Of a stretch of DNA of 64,000 nucleotides, positions 35,010 to 44,052 are shown one piece after another; the first letter of the stretch is position 1; the number at the start of each line of letters is the position of its first letter. Under the pieces are notes generated by a model that made no database searches, was not told where the DNA came from, and worked only from the letters and a program-made list of their open reading frames with translations. The translations under genes were made by a program, and so were the position numbers. Origin of the DNA: Paraburkholderia hospita (GTDB taxonomy: Bacteria > Pseudomonadota > Gammaproteobacteria > Burkholderiales > Burkholderiaceae); the NCBI RefSeq assembly GCF_002902965.1, contig NZ_CP026107.1, positions 1-64,000 of the forward strand. Reading direction: 5' to 3'.

Positions 35010-36806
35010 TCAGGGCGCGGGCGAAGATGACGGCGCAGGCGTCGCGCGTAGACGATGCGTCGTTTTCGGCGCGGCGGCCGCAGCCGAGGCCGCTTCCGAT
35101 ACGCCCGCCGCACCCGCAGGCACATCGGCGGGGCGTGTCGACGGGCCTGCCGCGCCGGGATACATCGCCATCAGGGTGCGCAGCACGCCGTTGGTCCAGC
35201 CAAAGCCGTCCTGCAACGGATATTCGCCGCCGCCTGCCGCCGTTGTACCCGCCTTGGCATCGACGTCGTACTTCTCGACCAGCTTGCCCGTGTGCTGGTA
35301 GTACCTGACGTTCGTGCCGATCCAGCGCGTGGCGATCTGCTGCGCGAGGTCCGCGTGACCGTAGCGCCGCAAGCCCGTCACGGCGAGATATTGCAGGGGC
35401 GCCCAGCCGTTCGGCTCGTCCCATTGCTGGCCCGTGTTGACCGTCGTGGTCGCGAGGCCGCCGGGACGCAGCAGGCGAGCGCGGACGGTCGCCGCCACCG
35501 CGGCGGCCTGCGCTTTCGTCGCGACGCCCGCGTACAGCGGATAGACAGTCGCCGCGCTCAGCCGGTGCGTGAGCCGGTGCGCGACGAAATCGTAGTCGCC
35601 GAAGGCGTTGAGTTGCGGGTCCCACAGCACGCGGCGGATCGCATCGGCGCGTGCGGCGGCGCGCTGTTCGAGATTTTCCGCGTGCGAAGCGTCGCCCTGC
35701 ACGCGATACGCTTTGGCCAGCGTGCGTTCGAGATCGACGAGCAGACAGTTCAGATCGACGGGAATCACCGACGTGACTTCGATCGTCGCCAGCGTCTTGC
35801 CGTCGGCGAACCAGCGCGAGCTGAAGTCCCAGCCGGTTTCGCCGCCCGCGCGCAGATTGCGCCACAGGTCTTCGGCGTTGCGCTGCGGCGTCGCTTGCGC
35901 GGTGGCGACATCTTCCCGATACGATTCGTCGCGCGGCGTGGCGCGCTCGTCCCAATAGCGGTTCAGGAGCGTGCCGTCGGGCAGGCGCACGAGATGCCGG
36001 TAGGCGCTGCCGGCCGCGATCTTGTCGTGGCCGTCCATCCAGTACGCGTATTCTTTGCGCAACTGGGGCAGACAGCGCAGATAGACCTGATCGCCTTCGC
36101 GATCGGCTGCGAGACGCACCATCTGCGCGAAGAACGGCGGCTGCGAGCGGCTCAGATAATACGTGCGATTGCCGTTCGGAATATGGCCGTACCGGTCGAT
36201 CAAGATCGCGAAGTTGTCGAGTTCGTTCTTCAGCAGATCTTCGCGTCCGCTTTGCCTCAGTCCAAGCATGATGAAGTACGAGTCCCAGTAGTAAATTTCG
36301 TCGAAGCGGTCGCCGGGCACGATGTACGGATACGGCAGCGGCAGCAGCGACGACCACGGGCTCGCGCTGGCATCGGGGTCGCGCCGCAGCACGGACCAGA
36401 GCGTGTCGATGTGCGCCGTGATGCTCTGGTTCGGGTCGGACACGTAGTTCTTCGTTTCGCGCGCGGGCAGCGTAAAGCGCTGTTCGACGAACGATTTCAG
36501 TGCGAACTGCGCTTTGTCCTTCTGCCTGGCATAATCGGCGACGATCTGTTGCGGGGGCGCGTTCGGCACCATGTCGGCGAAGGTCTTGCTGTCCGGGTAG
36601 AGATGCGCGAGTTCGACATCGCGATACAGCGCGCCGTATAGCTCGGACGGCGGCACGGGCACGACGGGCGATGCGGTGGCGTTAATGCCAGCCTGATTGG
36701 CCGCTGGCGTTTGCGCGGCGCCTGGCTGCATATAACCGACGAGCAGCGCGGCGGCACAGAGGGTAGTCGAGAGAATGCGGCGGGCATGGGCTTGCTGCAT
36801 CGGCAT
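35010..36806 (-). CDS. treA: Periplasmic alpha,alpha-trehalase (GH37)
   Basis: A 598-residue GH37 trehalase splitting trehalose to two glucoses in the periplasm. Signal peptide MPMQQAHARRILSTTLCAAALLVGYMQPGAAQ. Both GH37 signatures are present: PGDRFDEIYYWDSYF and QWDEPNGWAPLQ, plus the C-terminal GGGEYPLQDGFGWTNGV. Length is close to E. coli TreA with an extra low-complexity Ala/Pro/Ser tail of ~40 residues. Stand-alone; 184 bp separate it from the glycine-zipper gene. Confidence 0.95.
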   Translation of the reverse strand: MPMQQAHARRILSTTLCAAALLVGYMQPGAAQTPAANQAGINATASPVVPVPPSELYGALYRDVELAHLYPDSKTFADMVPNAPPQQIVADYARQKDKAQFALKSFVEQRFTLPARETKNYVSDPNQSITAHIDTLWSVLRRDPDASASPWSSLLPLPYPYIVPGDRFDEIYYWDSYFIMLGLRQSGREDLLKNELDNFAILIDRYGHIPNGNRTYYLSRSQPPFFAQMVRLAADREGDQVYLRCLPQLRKEYAYWMDGHDKIAAGSAYRHLVRLPDGTLLNRYWDERATPRDESYREDVATAQATPQRNAEDLWRNLRAGGETGWDFSSRWFADGKTLATIEVTSVIPVDLNCLLVDLERTLAKAYRVQGDASHAENLEQRAAARADAIRRVLWDPQLNAFGDYDFVAHRLTHRLSAATVYPLYAGVATKAQAAAVAATVRARLLRPGGLATTTVNTGQQWDEPNGWAPLQYLAVTGLRRYGHADLAQQIATRWIGTNVRYYQHTGKLVEKYDVDAKAGTTAAGGGEYPLQDGFGWTNGVLRTLMAMYPGAAGPSTRPADVPAGAAGVSEAASAAAAAPKTTHRLRATPAPSSSPAP

Positions 36807-36902
36807 GACGCTCCTGAGTAAGGGCTTTCGACTACAAGGGAGTCACGAGAGCACTGCATGTTCCCCAATGAGCGCAAATAGCGCTCGCCCAACCCGCGTT
36901 TC

Positions 36903-37979
36903 ATGCGTTTTGATGGAAACACCCGAATGACCGTTCAACAGCAAGACTGGTTCACGAACCTGATACGCGCGCCCGAAGCGCGCCGCTTCGGACGCACGCT
37001 GTCGGGTTGCGTGCTCAGCTACGGCGCCGCGAGGCTGGCGGGATTGCCCGAAGGCTATTGGGCATTGATCACGACGATGATCGTCGTGACGCAACCGAGT
37101 CTTACGCAGGCCATTACGACCGCACGCGACCAGATTATCGGCGCGTGTATCGGCGGGATCGTGGGCGGGATCGGGCTGGTCGTGATGGATCGCGGCATCG
37201 AGCCGCTGACGGTGTTCTCCGTCGCGCTGCTGCCATTGGCGGCGCTGGCCGCTGCGCGGCCGGGCTTGCGGCTCGCGTGCGTGACGCTGGTGATCGTGGT
37301 GCTCGTGCCGGGCGACGGCGGCTCGGCGTTCGTGCGGCCAGCGCATCGCGTGGCGGAAATTCTGATCGGCGCGGCGGCTGCGTTCGTCGCAACAGTGATG
37401 TGGCCGAACCGCGCGTTGAAGGGCGCGCATCGGAACGCGCGCGAATGTCTGGAGACGCTTGCCCAGATGATCGAGCACAAGCTTGCGTTCTCGCGGGATG
37501 ACGCGCAGATGGCGCGTCTCGAGCAGCGCAGCCTCGCCGCGCAAACAGCGCTTGCGGACGCATTGCAAGAGGCGGGGCGCGAGCATGTGTTCGTGCCGAT
37601 CCTGCGCGGCAGTTCCGACGCGATCGACAAGGTGCCGCCGTTTCTGAGCCGCTTGCATCGGGACGTGCTGGTGTTCGGCCAGGCGCTCGCGCATACATGC
37701 GTGGGCGACGAAGTGCCGCATCTCGATCAGGCGTGGTCGGCGGTGCCGCGCGCGTTGTCGCAGCTCGCCGATGCGGTCGGCGCTATTCCGTTGAACAAGC
37801 CAAAGTTGCAGGACGCGCGCACGACACTCGACCCGTTGCTCAAGCGGGTCAACGAGCGTGTGGATGGCGCAAACGCGACGCCCGCGCCGGGCATCGAACT
37901 CGTGATGGCGTTGATCGTCAAGGACACGGACGGGCTCGTGCAGGTGTTGACGCCCACGGGAAAAACGAAGGCGCCGTAA
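36903..37979 (+). CDS. FUSC-family inner membrane protein
   Basis: A 358-residue protein of the FUSC/aromatic acid exporter type: an N-terminal block of about five hydrophobic helices (GYWALITTMIVVTQPSLTQAITTARDQIIGACIGGIVGG, RLACVTLVIVVLV, VAEILIGAAAAFVATVMWP) followed by a helical cytoplasmic domain. Half the length of full FUSC proteins such as AaeB, so it may work as a dimer. Substrate unknown. An ATG eight codons downstream is an alternative start. Confidence 0.85.
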   Translation: MRFDGNTRMTVQQQDWFTNLIRAPEARRFGRTLSGCVLSYGAARLAGLPEGYWALITTMIVVTQPSLTQAITTARDQIIGACIGGIVGGIGLVVMDRGIEPLTVFSVALLPLAALAAARPGLRLACVTLVIVVLVPGDGGSAFVRPAHRVAEILIGAAAAFVATVMWPNRALKGAHRNARECLETLAQMIEHKLAFSRDDAQMARLEQRSLAAQTALADALQEAGREHVFVPILRGSSDAIDKVPPFLSRLHRDVLVFGQALAHTCVGDEVPHLDQAWSAVPRALSQLADAVGAIPLNKPKLQDARTTLDPLLKRVNERVDGANATPAPGIELVMALIVKDTDGLVQVLTPTGKTKAP

Positions 37980-38166
37980 ATGTTCGCTATGCCTCACCAA
38001 AACTAACAACGGGACGAGGCAGCGACTATTCTTTTCGATGAGGCCGGATAGTTCGTCGCACGCAAACGACTGACGAATCGGATCACGCCCGCCATCAACG
38101 TTTGCAAACCATCGCGCCTCGCTCGCAGTCGATTGTTGTCGCAACGATCAAACAAGGAGGTGAACA

Positions 38167-38367
38167 ATGAAGACCCTTGCGTTTGTTCTTGCTGTCGCGG
38201 GTCTGGCGGGTCTTGCCGCGCCCGTGGCGTCGTTCGCGAAGATCGATCAGAACGCCGACTACTATCGCGCCGACTACCGCGTGCACGATACGGGCAACGA
38301 TCCGCAGGAAGCAAAGCGGCAAAGCAATTGCCAGAGCCGCGGCGATTGCGCGCCTGTCGGTCAGTGA
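38167..38367 (+). CDS. Small exported protein of unknown function
   Basis: A 66-residue protein with an excellent ribosome site (AAGGAGGTGA) and a signal peptide (MKTLAFVLAVAGLAGLAAPVASFA). The mature part of about 42 residues is polar (DYYRADYRVHDTGNDPQEAKRQSNCQSRGDCAPVGQ) with two cysteines that could pair. Resembles other small Burkholderia periplasmic proteins of unknown role. Confidence 0.75.
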   Translation: MKTLAFVLAVAGLAGLAAPVASFAKIDQNADYYRADYRVHDTGNDPQEAKRQSNCQSRGDCAPVGQ

Positions 38368-38750
38368 AGCGGCGGCTGCGCCTCTCTTGCATCTGTCGCG
38401 GATCGACCGTCGATTTGCACCGCGCGCTGTGGGCCATGTAGGTGCCCGCGGCGCGTCGTAGGCGCTCGCCATCGGGCACTGAGCGCGAACATTGAGTGCA
38501 TCGCAGACACCAATAACCCGCCGACGGCGAAAGACTCTATCAACCACGAAGAGTGAATGACGGCCTTCGCGCGAGCGATAATTCAGGCTCGCAACGCAAG
38601 TCAATCTTCCCGCATGAAACACCTCGATCCGCGCAAGCCGACAGCGAAAAGAAAGCTACTGGGCGAATGAGCGTTTAAAATCCGGGCTCGCGTTTTTTTC
38701 GGACCGGATGCAACGCTTCGGTCAATCCGTCAATTTTTCCGTTTAAGCCC
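38368..38750. other. 383-bp intergenic region
   Basis: No gene supported. Frames here are shadows of the upstream small gene on the other strand. Confidence 0.5.
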
Positions 38751-38864
38751 ATGTCGACACCTAATCGTGCCAACGCTCGCCGTTCGCTGACGCTTCTCGA
38801 AACCCTCGGTCTGATCGGTATCGCTGCCGCGCTGTGCAGCGCGCTGCTGCGTCACTTTTTCTGA
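38751..38864 (+). CDS. Very small single-pass membrane protein (37 aa)
   Basis: ATG at 38751 opens a 37-codon frame, MSTPNRANARRSLTLLETLG then LIGIAAALCSALLRHFF, i.e. a basic head and one hydrophobic helix. It lies 66 bp before the rubredoxin-domain gene in the same direction. The ribosome site is weak, so it could be chance, but the head-plus-helix layout is typical of real small membrane proteins. Confidence 0.4.
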   Translation: MSTPNRANARRSLTLLETLGLIGIAAALCSALLRHFF

Positions 38865-38930
38865 GCGCGGCGGCCGATACAGCCGCTACGCGGCGAGCGG
38901 CTGCATGCGCTCGTCCAGCTATCACTTCAC

Positions 38931-39353
38931 ATGTACACGAAAGCCACTGCCGTCGAACTCCAGTTTTCACCCGATCGCCTCAACGATGGCGCGGGCGATC
39001 CCTTCTGGATCGATCTGAACCACAACGAAGCCGTCGAGCTTCATCAGGCGCTGCAACGCTATCTCGACACACCGGCCGCTGAGCGGCCTGCGCCGCTCGT
39101 CGTCTCGCTCGACAAGGACGAGAGCGCGGGCGTTGCGGAGCCAGCGGGGTCGAATGCCGTCACGCAGACACAGACATCCGCCGACGACTTCAAGCAGTGG
39201 GTGTGTGTGATCTGCGGCTGGGTCTACGACGAAGCAGCCGGCTTGCCGGAAGAAGGTATCGCGCCCGGCACGCGATGGGCCGATGTGCCGGAAGACTGGC
39301 GCTGTCCGCTGTGCGATGTTGGCAAGGAAGATTTCGCGCTCGTCGAATTCTGA
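38931..39353 (+). CDS. Rubredoxin-domain protein with N-terminal extension
   Basis: A 140-residue protein. The last 55 residues are a rubredoxin: CVICG (Cys92, Cys95), WVYDEAAGLPEEGIAPGTRWADVPEDWRCPLC (Cys125, Cys128), a one-iron electron carrier. The first ~85 residues (ATAVELQFSPDRLNDGAGDPFWIDLNHNEAVELHQALQRYL) form an extra domain, so it is not a plain rubredoxin. Partner unknown; no alkane hydroxylase or reductase is adjacent. Confidence 0.88.
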   Translation: MYTKATAVELQFSPDRLNDGAGDPFWIDLNHNEAVELHQALQRYLDTPAAERPAPLVVSLDKDESAGVAEPAGSNAVTQTQTSADDFKQWVCVICGWVYDEAAGLPEEGIAPGTRWADVPEDWRCPLCDVGKEDFALVEF

Positions 39354-39482
39354 TCGCGCCTTGTTGGCGAAGCGCTGCGCAAAGCCCACAGACGACGCAA
39401 ACGGTAGCCATCCGGCGAAGCGGGTATACTCTCGCGCCTTGAACGTTTGCAACACATCTGCACTTCCGGGCACCGCTTCCTA

Positions 39483-39905
39483 ATGAAAAGCATTACTGCC
39501 CTATTGGGCGTCTTCAGTCTCGTCTGGTTCTGCACGAGCGCATTCTCGCAATCCCAGACCGACGTGCCCGACGACTACGCATATCTCACGCGTCTTCACG
39601 TCCGACCCACAGTCATCAACTGCATCGCCGAGCTCGACCGCTGGATTCGGACTACCTCACGTTATGACATGTTCCTCGCACCGGACCGTCGCGTGCTGAA
39701 GGCCAAAGTCAACGAAGATGGCGGCCTCTTTTCCGGCAACAACGGTTCGCAAACGGTCGAATCGACCGTGTCGATGCGTGCGTTCGCACGCGTTCGTAAC
39801 CGGCAGTCGTGGATGCCAGTGATCGCGCAGTGCGGCGTCTGGCATGAGCATGTCGTCGGCGTGTCGTTGCAGCAGGTCGACGGGCAAACGCCCGTTGTGC
39901 GCTGA
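39483..39905 (+). CDS. Exported protein of unknown function
   Basis: A 140-residue protein with a signal peptide (MKSITALLGVFSLVWFCTSAFSQ). Mature part: VPDDYAYLTRLHVRPTVINCIAELDRWIRTTSRYDMF followed by a beta-rich region (TVESTVSMRAFARVRNRQSWMPVIAQCGVWHEHVVGVSLQQVD) with two cysteines. Periplasmic; no family recognised. Confidence 0.7.
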   Translation: MKSITALLGVFSLVWFCTSAFSQSQTDVPDDYAYLTRLHVRPTVINCIAELDRWIRTTSRYDMFLAPDRRVLKAKVNEDGGLFSGNNGSQTVESTVSMRAFARVRNRQSWMPVIAQCGVWHEHVVGVSLQQVDGQTPVVR

Positions 39906-39918
39906 CGAGGCGCGCGGC

Positions 39919-40218
39919 TCAATCGCCGTGGTTGTTCAGCTTGAAATCCGATGGCGAGCCATATGAGAACCTGCGCGTCAGCGAACGCACATCGTACTCG
40001 CGCAACGCGGAAAGATACGACGGACCGTGGATGATGGCAGGCGACGGCGTGCCCGACCGGTGCCGGTCGTGATGATCAGGTTCGAACGCGGGTGAGTCGA
40101 AGTCGGAAGACGGATTGGCGAGCGCGATGATAACCGGGCCATCCGCGTAAGCCGAATAGACCCCGGCTGTGCCGAACGCGGCCATCCATACTGCGAGCAG
40201 TACGACGTACGATTTCAT
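39919..40218 (-). CDS. Small exported protein of unknown function
   Basis: A 99-residue protein with a signal peptide (MKSYVVLLAVWMAAFGTAGVYSAYA) and a His/Asp-rich mature region (SSDFDSPAFEPDHHDRHRSGTPSP) ending in a basic stretch. Convergent with the previous gene, ends 13 bp away. Length and layout suggest a periplasmic peptide; function unknown. Confidence 0.65.
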   Translation of the reverse strand: MKSYVVLLAVWMAAFGTAGVYSAYADGPVIIALANPSSDFDSPAFEPDHHDRHRSGTPSPAIIHGPSYLSALREYDVRSLTRRFSYGSPSDFKLNNHGD

Positions 40219-40337
40219 CTGCGACGGGCTGCCGGTCTGATCTCGGCGTGTCGTTCGCGCACGATGCGCGAGTTCGCGCCATGAATTGATATTAGTCACG
40301 CAACGACGGCAACGCAAGGCGGGCCCGCCGGCGCGCG

Positions 40338-41255
40338 CTACGTCAGTTCGTCGATCATCAGCCGGGCGGCAGGCGAAAGCACGGAGCCGCGCCGCGTCAC
40401 GATGCCGTATGGCTCGGTGCGCGAGCGCACTTCGATCGCCAGCGGCCGGGCCAGGCCGTGATCGGCAAGCAGCGCCGCCATATCGCGCGGCATCAGCGAA
40501 ACCAGTGTCGGGTCGCGCTGCAACATCAGCACGGTGGTGATCGTCGATGCCGTCTCGATGGGATGGGACGGCACCGATAGCCCCGCTTCCTTGAATTCGC
40601 GCTCGAACAGGCCGCGCAGCGGCATGATGCTCGGGTAGACGATCCAGCGGCTCTTCGCGAGATCGGCGAGTTTCACTTTGCGCGCCTTCGCCAGTCGATG
40701 CATCGGGCTCGCGACAATCGCCAGCGGCTCGTCGCTCAGTTCGACATAGTCGTAGTGATCGGGTTGCTGCGCGACGGTCGTGCGGCAGATCGCGAGATCG
40801 AGCCGCCCCTGATCGAGCAGCGTCAGCAGCCGCGCGCTGGTGTCTTCGACGACTTCCACGGTCAACGTCGGCTGCCGCTCGCGCAGCCGCGTCAACGCGT
40901 CGACCAGCACGCCCGACACGGCGCCCGTGATCGCACCCACCGCGAGCCGGCCGCCCGAGCCTTGCAGGATGCCTTCCATCTCTTCGCGCAGATGCGCGAC
41001 GTCCATATGAATCAGCCGCGCGTAACGGATCACGCAACGCCCCAGCTCGTTCGGCTGGATGCCTTGTTGCGAGCGCGTGAAGAGCGTCGCGCCGAAGGTC
41101 GCTTCGATCTCGCGCAGCGCCTTGGTCGCGCCCGGTTGCGTGAGCGCCATCTGATCGGCGGCGCGATGCAACGAGCCGTGCTCGTCGAGTGCGATCAGCA
41201 GACGCAGTTGCTTGAGCCGCAGACGGGCAACAATCGAATCGACGTTCGGCAGCAT
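40338..41255 (-). CDS. LysR-family transcriptional regulator
   Basis: A 305-residue LTTR of standard length. Winged helix RLRLKQLRLLIALDEHGSLHRAADQMALTQPGATKALREIEATFGATLFTRSQQGIQPNELG, then the effector domain (LAVGAITGAVSGVLVDALTRLRERQPTLTVEVVEDTS). The helix-turn-helix and GALVD-like start of the effector domain resemble GbpR/PcaQ-type regulators of aromatic metabolism. It follows the next LysR gene by 34 bp on the same strand, so the two may be cotranscribed. Confidence 0.92.
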   Translation of the reverse strand: MLPNVDSIVARLRLKQLRLLIALDEHGSLHRAADQMALTQPGATKALREIEATFGATLFTRSQQGIQPNELGRCVIRYARLIHMDVAHLREEMEGILQGSGGRLAVGAITGAVSGVLVDALTRLRERQPTLTVEVVEDTSARLLTLLDQGRLDLAICRTTVAQQPDHYDYVELSDEPLAIVASPMHRLAKARKVKLADLAKSRWIVYPSIMPLRGLFEREFKEAGLSVPSHPIETASTITTVLMLQRDPTLVSLMPRDMAALLADHGLARPLAIEVRSRTEPYGIVTRRGSVLSPAARLMIDELT

Positions 41256-41289
41256 GAGTGAGGAAGAGAGGAGATTCGGAGTGAGCGTT

Positions 41290-42201
41290 TCAGGCTCTGA
41301 GCTTTTCGACGAGGAAGTCGACGAAGGCGCGCACGCGCGACGACAGATGCCGCGCATGCGGATACAGCAGCACGAACGGCCTTGTGCGGCCGCCGAACGG
41401 CGTGAGTACTTCGCGCAACGTACCATCCTTCAGGTCTTTTTCGACGACGAACCGATAGGTCTGGAAAAGCCCGGCGTCGTGTCGCGCGAGCGTGGCGCCT
41501 GCGAGCACATCACCCGACGTGCTGTTTCCGCCGCGCGTCATCAATTCGCTCTCTTCGCCTTCATGTTGGAACAGCCACGGAATGTTGCGCCCCGTGCTCG
41601 GCAGCGCGAACTGGATGCATTCGTGGTGAATAAGATCGTCGGGTGTCTCCAGCTTGGCCGCCGACTTCAGATAGGCGGGCGAAGCGACGACCACGAGTTC
41701 GGCGTCTTCGAGCTTGCGCGCAATCAGGCCGGAGTCATCCGGTGCGCGGCCCCGGATGGCGAGGTCGAAGCCTTCGTCGGCGAAATCGATGTTGCGGTTG
41801 CTCAGGTGCGTTTCGACCGTGACGTCGGGATAGAGCTTGCGAAATTCCGCGAGCAGCGGCAGCACGCGATAGTGGCTGTACGGCGTCGGCATGCTGATGC
41901 GCAGCACGCCTGACGGCGTACTCTGTTGTCCCGTCGCTTCGCGCTCGGCGTCGGCGAGCTGGGCGAGCGCCAGACGGCATTGCTCGAAGTAACGGCTTCC
42001 TGCGTCGGTGAGTCTGATCTGCCGTGTCGTGCGCACGAAAAGCCGCACGCCAAGCCGTTCCTCCAGGCGCGCGACCGACCGGCTCACGGCCGCGGGCGTC
42101 ACGCTTGCAGCTGTCGCCGCTAACGTGAAGCTTTCCAGTTCGGCGGCGAAACAGAACAGTTCGATGCTGCCAAGGAGTAGGTCTTCGAATTGACGCTGCA
42201 T
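41290..42201 (-). CDS. LysR-family transcriptional regulator (CrgA-like)
   Basis: A 303-residue LTTR: LGSIELFCFAAELESFTLAATAASVTPAAVSRSVARLEERLGVRLFVRTTRQIRLTDAG, then an effector domain (LRISMPTPYSHYRVLPLLAEFRKLYPDVTVETHLSNRNIDFADEGFDLAIRG) typical of the CrgA/DsdC-like subgroup. It sits 106 bp downstream of the acetamidase/formamidase-like gene on the same strand. ATG 42201 is used; the frame upstream is open to 42252. Confidence 0.92.
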   Translation of the reverse strand: MQRQFEDLLLGSIELFCFAAELESFTLAATAASVTPAAVSRSVARLEERLGVRLFVRTTRQIRLTDAGSRYFEQCRLALAQLADAEREATGQQSTPSGVLRISMPTPYSHYRVLPLLAEFRKLYPDVTVETHLSNRNIDFADEGFDLAIRGRAPDDSGLIARKLEDAELVVVASPAYLKSAAKLETPDDLIHHECIQFALPSTGRNIPWLFQHEGEESELMTRGGNSTSGDVLAGATLARHDAGLFQTYRFVVEKDLKDGTLREVLTPFGGRTRPFVLLYPHARHLSSRVRAFVDFLVEKLRA

Positions 42202-42227
42202 GTCCTTTCCGTGATCGGCGGATGTCG

Positions 42228-42262
42228 TTCGCGTTGGGCGCCGTCTAGGCACCCAACGCGAA
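42228..42262 (-). terminator. Hairpin between the amidase-like and LysR genes
   Basis: An 11-bp perfect stem (TTCGCGTTGGG / CCCAACGCGAA) with a 13-base loop just after the amidase-like stop codon. No T-run follows, so it may be a weak or Rho-assisted terminator, or an mRNA-stabilising hairpin. Confidence 0.5.
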
Positions 42263-42307
42263 GCGGCGCAGGGTGCCGCGCCGCGTGTCCGAAGAGGATA
42301 GCAGGTC

Positions 42308-43648
42308 TCAAGCCAACTGATACTTCTCGCGGACGAGATGCCCGATGCCGATCCGATCGAGAATTTCCAGCGGGCAAAGGATGGTCACACGCACCGTGCC
42401 GGGCAAGCGGCTGATCTCGATCGAGCCAGCGATCGTCGCGCGATTGAGCACTTCCTCGTAGCTCAGACCGGTGACGGCGGCGGCGCGGCGCAGTCCGTTT
42501 TCGGTCGCTTCATTGAGGTTGACGCCGCTGCCGATGAACGTCACGGGCCCATTTTCTTCGATGTGATGCTGGCCCCAGCGCGCGCCGAGTTCGGCGACCT
42601 TCTTGCGCTGGTCGGCGCTCATCGGGCGCGCCATCGGCGGCAGGTCGTCAAGGTTCTGCAGCAGGATCGGTCCTTCGAGCGTCAGGTTCTTGATGACCTC
42701 GACGCTCAGCTCGGTCTCGCCCGATACATCCGTTGCGTGCCCGGCGATCTCGCCGTTGCCCTGTTGCGCGTGCATGTCGCCGAGATAGACGCCTGCGCCC
42801 GGCACTTTCACGGGGCAAATCACGATGCAGCCTTCGCGCACCGAGTTCGTGTCCATGTGCCCATCGGTCTTCGCGCTGTGCAGCTCTTCCGTCGTCATGT
42901 TGAAGCGGTGCGGCGCACCGACCAGATATTGTCCGAAGTCCGCGCAGTTGTGCGAGTCGGGCAGATCGCGCGACGGCGTCGTGCCGATGTTGCCGAGGAA
43001 CGGCCGCATGTGCGCGGCGAGGCCGGGCATGTCGGCGCGCGCCAGCGACAGGATCGAATGCTGCGCGGCCAGTTCGGGCAGCGCGGACATCGCAGATGCC
43101 TTGCCCGCGAGCCGGTCGCCGACTTCCTGGTTCACCGTGAGACTCACGCCGTTTTCCTGGTCAAACACGATGACGTAGCCGTGTTTGAACTGGAACGCGC
43201 TGACTTCCGCGCCGCAATGGTCGCAGCGAATCGCTTCGGGGCCGATGCCTTCGACGTGACTGGCCGGGTGCTCGGTGCCGCACGACGAACAGAACTTGGC
43301 GACGAACGGATCGCCGTGATAGCGCCCTTCGACGAATTGCATCACACCGGACGACGTGGCATGCGACGTCACGCGCATGCGCTGGATTTTCAGCGCGACG
43401 GCGTCGCCGACCTCCGCGCCTTCGATGGCGACGGGCTGCGTGACTTCATGGCCGCCCTGGAACGCGGGCGTGATCATCGGGCCCCAGCAGCCGGGCGGGG
43501 TGCCGGCGATCAGCGTGCCGCCGTCGGCGAGCGGTCCGAGCATCGGCTGGCTCGGGCCGAGAATGCCGTTCGTATAGGATTCGACGCGAAGCTGGCTGAC
43601 GGGTGGCTTGACGGTCTGTGCGTCGGAGGGGGCGGTCGTGGTCGTCAA
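42308..43648 (-). CDS. Acetamidase/formamidase family protein
   Basis: A 446-residue FmdA/AmdA-type amidase-like enzyme hydrolysing small amides to acid and ammonia. Recognisable parts: GDAVALKIQRM, PDSHNCADFGQYLVGAP, GAGVYLGDMHAQQGNGE, SVEVIKNLTLEGPILLQN. An internal CSSC...CDHCG pair suggests a zinc ribbon insert, which is unusual. The start is TTG 43648 with AGGAG six bases upstream; no ATG fits. Two operator-like repeats lie in its promoter, shared with the divergent creatininase-type gene. Confidence 0.85.
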   Translation of the reverse strand: MTTTTAPSDAQTVKPPVSQLRVESYTNGILGPSQPMLGPLADGGTLIAGTPPGCWGPMITPAFQGGHEVTQPVAIEGAEVGDAVALKIQRMRVTSHATSSGVMQFVEGRYHGDPFVAKFCSSCGTEHPASHVEGIGPEAIRCDHCGAEVSAFQFKHGYVIVFDQENGVSLTVNQEVGDRLAGKASAMSALPELAAQHSILSLARADMPGLAAHMRPFLGNIGTTPSRDLPDSHNCADFGQYLVGAPHRFNMTTEELHSAKTDGHMDTNSVREGCIVICPVKVPGAGVYLGDMHAQQGNGEIAGHATDVSGETELSVEVIKNLTLEGPILLQNLDDLPPMARPMSADQRKKVAELGARWGQHHIEENGPVTFIGSGVNLNEATENGLRRAAAVTGLSYEEVLNRATIAGSIEISRLPGTVRVTILCPLEILDRIGIGHLVREKYQLA

Positions 43649-43673
43649 TCTTGTCTCCTGACTGGAAGTGGGG

Positions 43674-43695
43674 TGCGATATAGATCGCATGCGAT
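43674..43695. promoter_or_regulatory. Operator-like repeat, site 1, between amidase and creatininase genes
   Basis: TGCGATA followed by the perfect palindrome ATCGCATGCGAT (43684-43695). It lies just upstream of the TTG start of the amidase-like gene and would block its promoter if bound. Partner site at 43746. Confidence 0.6.
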
Positions 43696-43745
43696 TAAAG
43701 CGGGTGAGTCTGATAATACGCGGAGTTTCCAGCTTGTCAATCCTG

Positions 43746-43766
43746 TGCGATAAAATCGCGTGCGAT
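43746..43766. promoter_or_regulatory. Operator-like repeat, site 2
   Basis: TGCGATA then ATCGCGTGCGAT (43755-43766), a second copy of the same arrangement 72 bp from site 1. Two copies in one divergent promoter suggest a shared repressor acting by looping. The regulator is not identified. Confidence 0.6.
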
Positions 43767-44052
43767 ATATGTGGAAAGCACGCCGCGCTATCGGGCGTAT
43801 CCGCGGCATTTTTCCCGCGTGGAATCGATCTTCCGGATTGGTGCCTGCTGGACAATAGTCGGCCCACGAAATGTCGTTGCCTTGCGGACAACGAGTCGTG
43901 AACCTGGTTGCTGTTGGTGAGGGTGCCGATTTGCCTGTACGCTTGTGCGGATCAGGGTTCGCCGCCCGCGCCTGCGGCAGCGGACCCCGGATTTCCCCAC
44001 GATCAACGCGCCACGCCGCGTGCGGCGCGAGGCAGAAAAAACAGGAGTTTCA

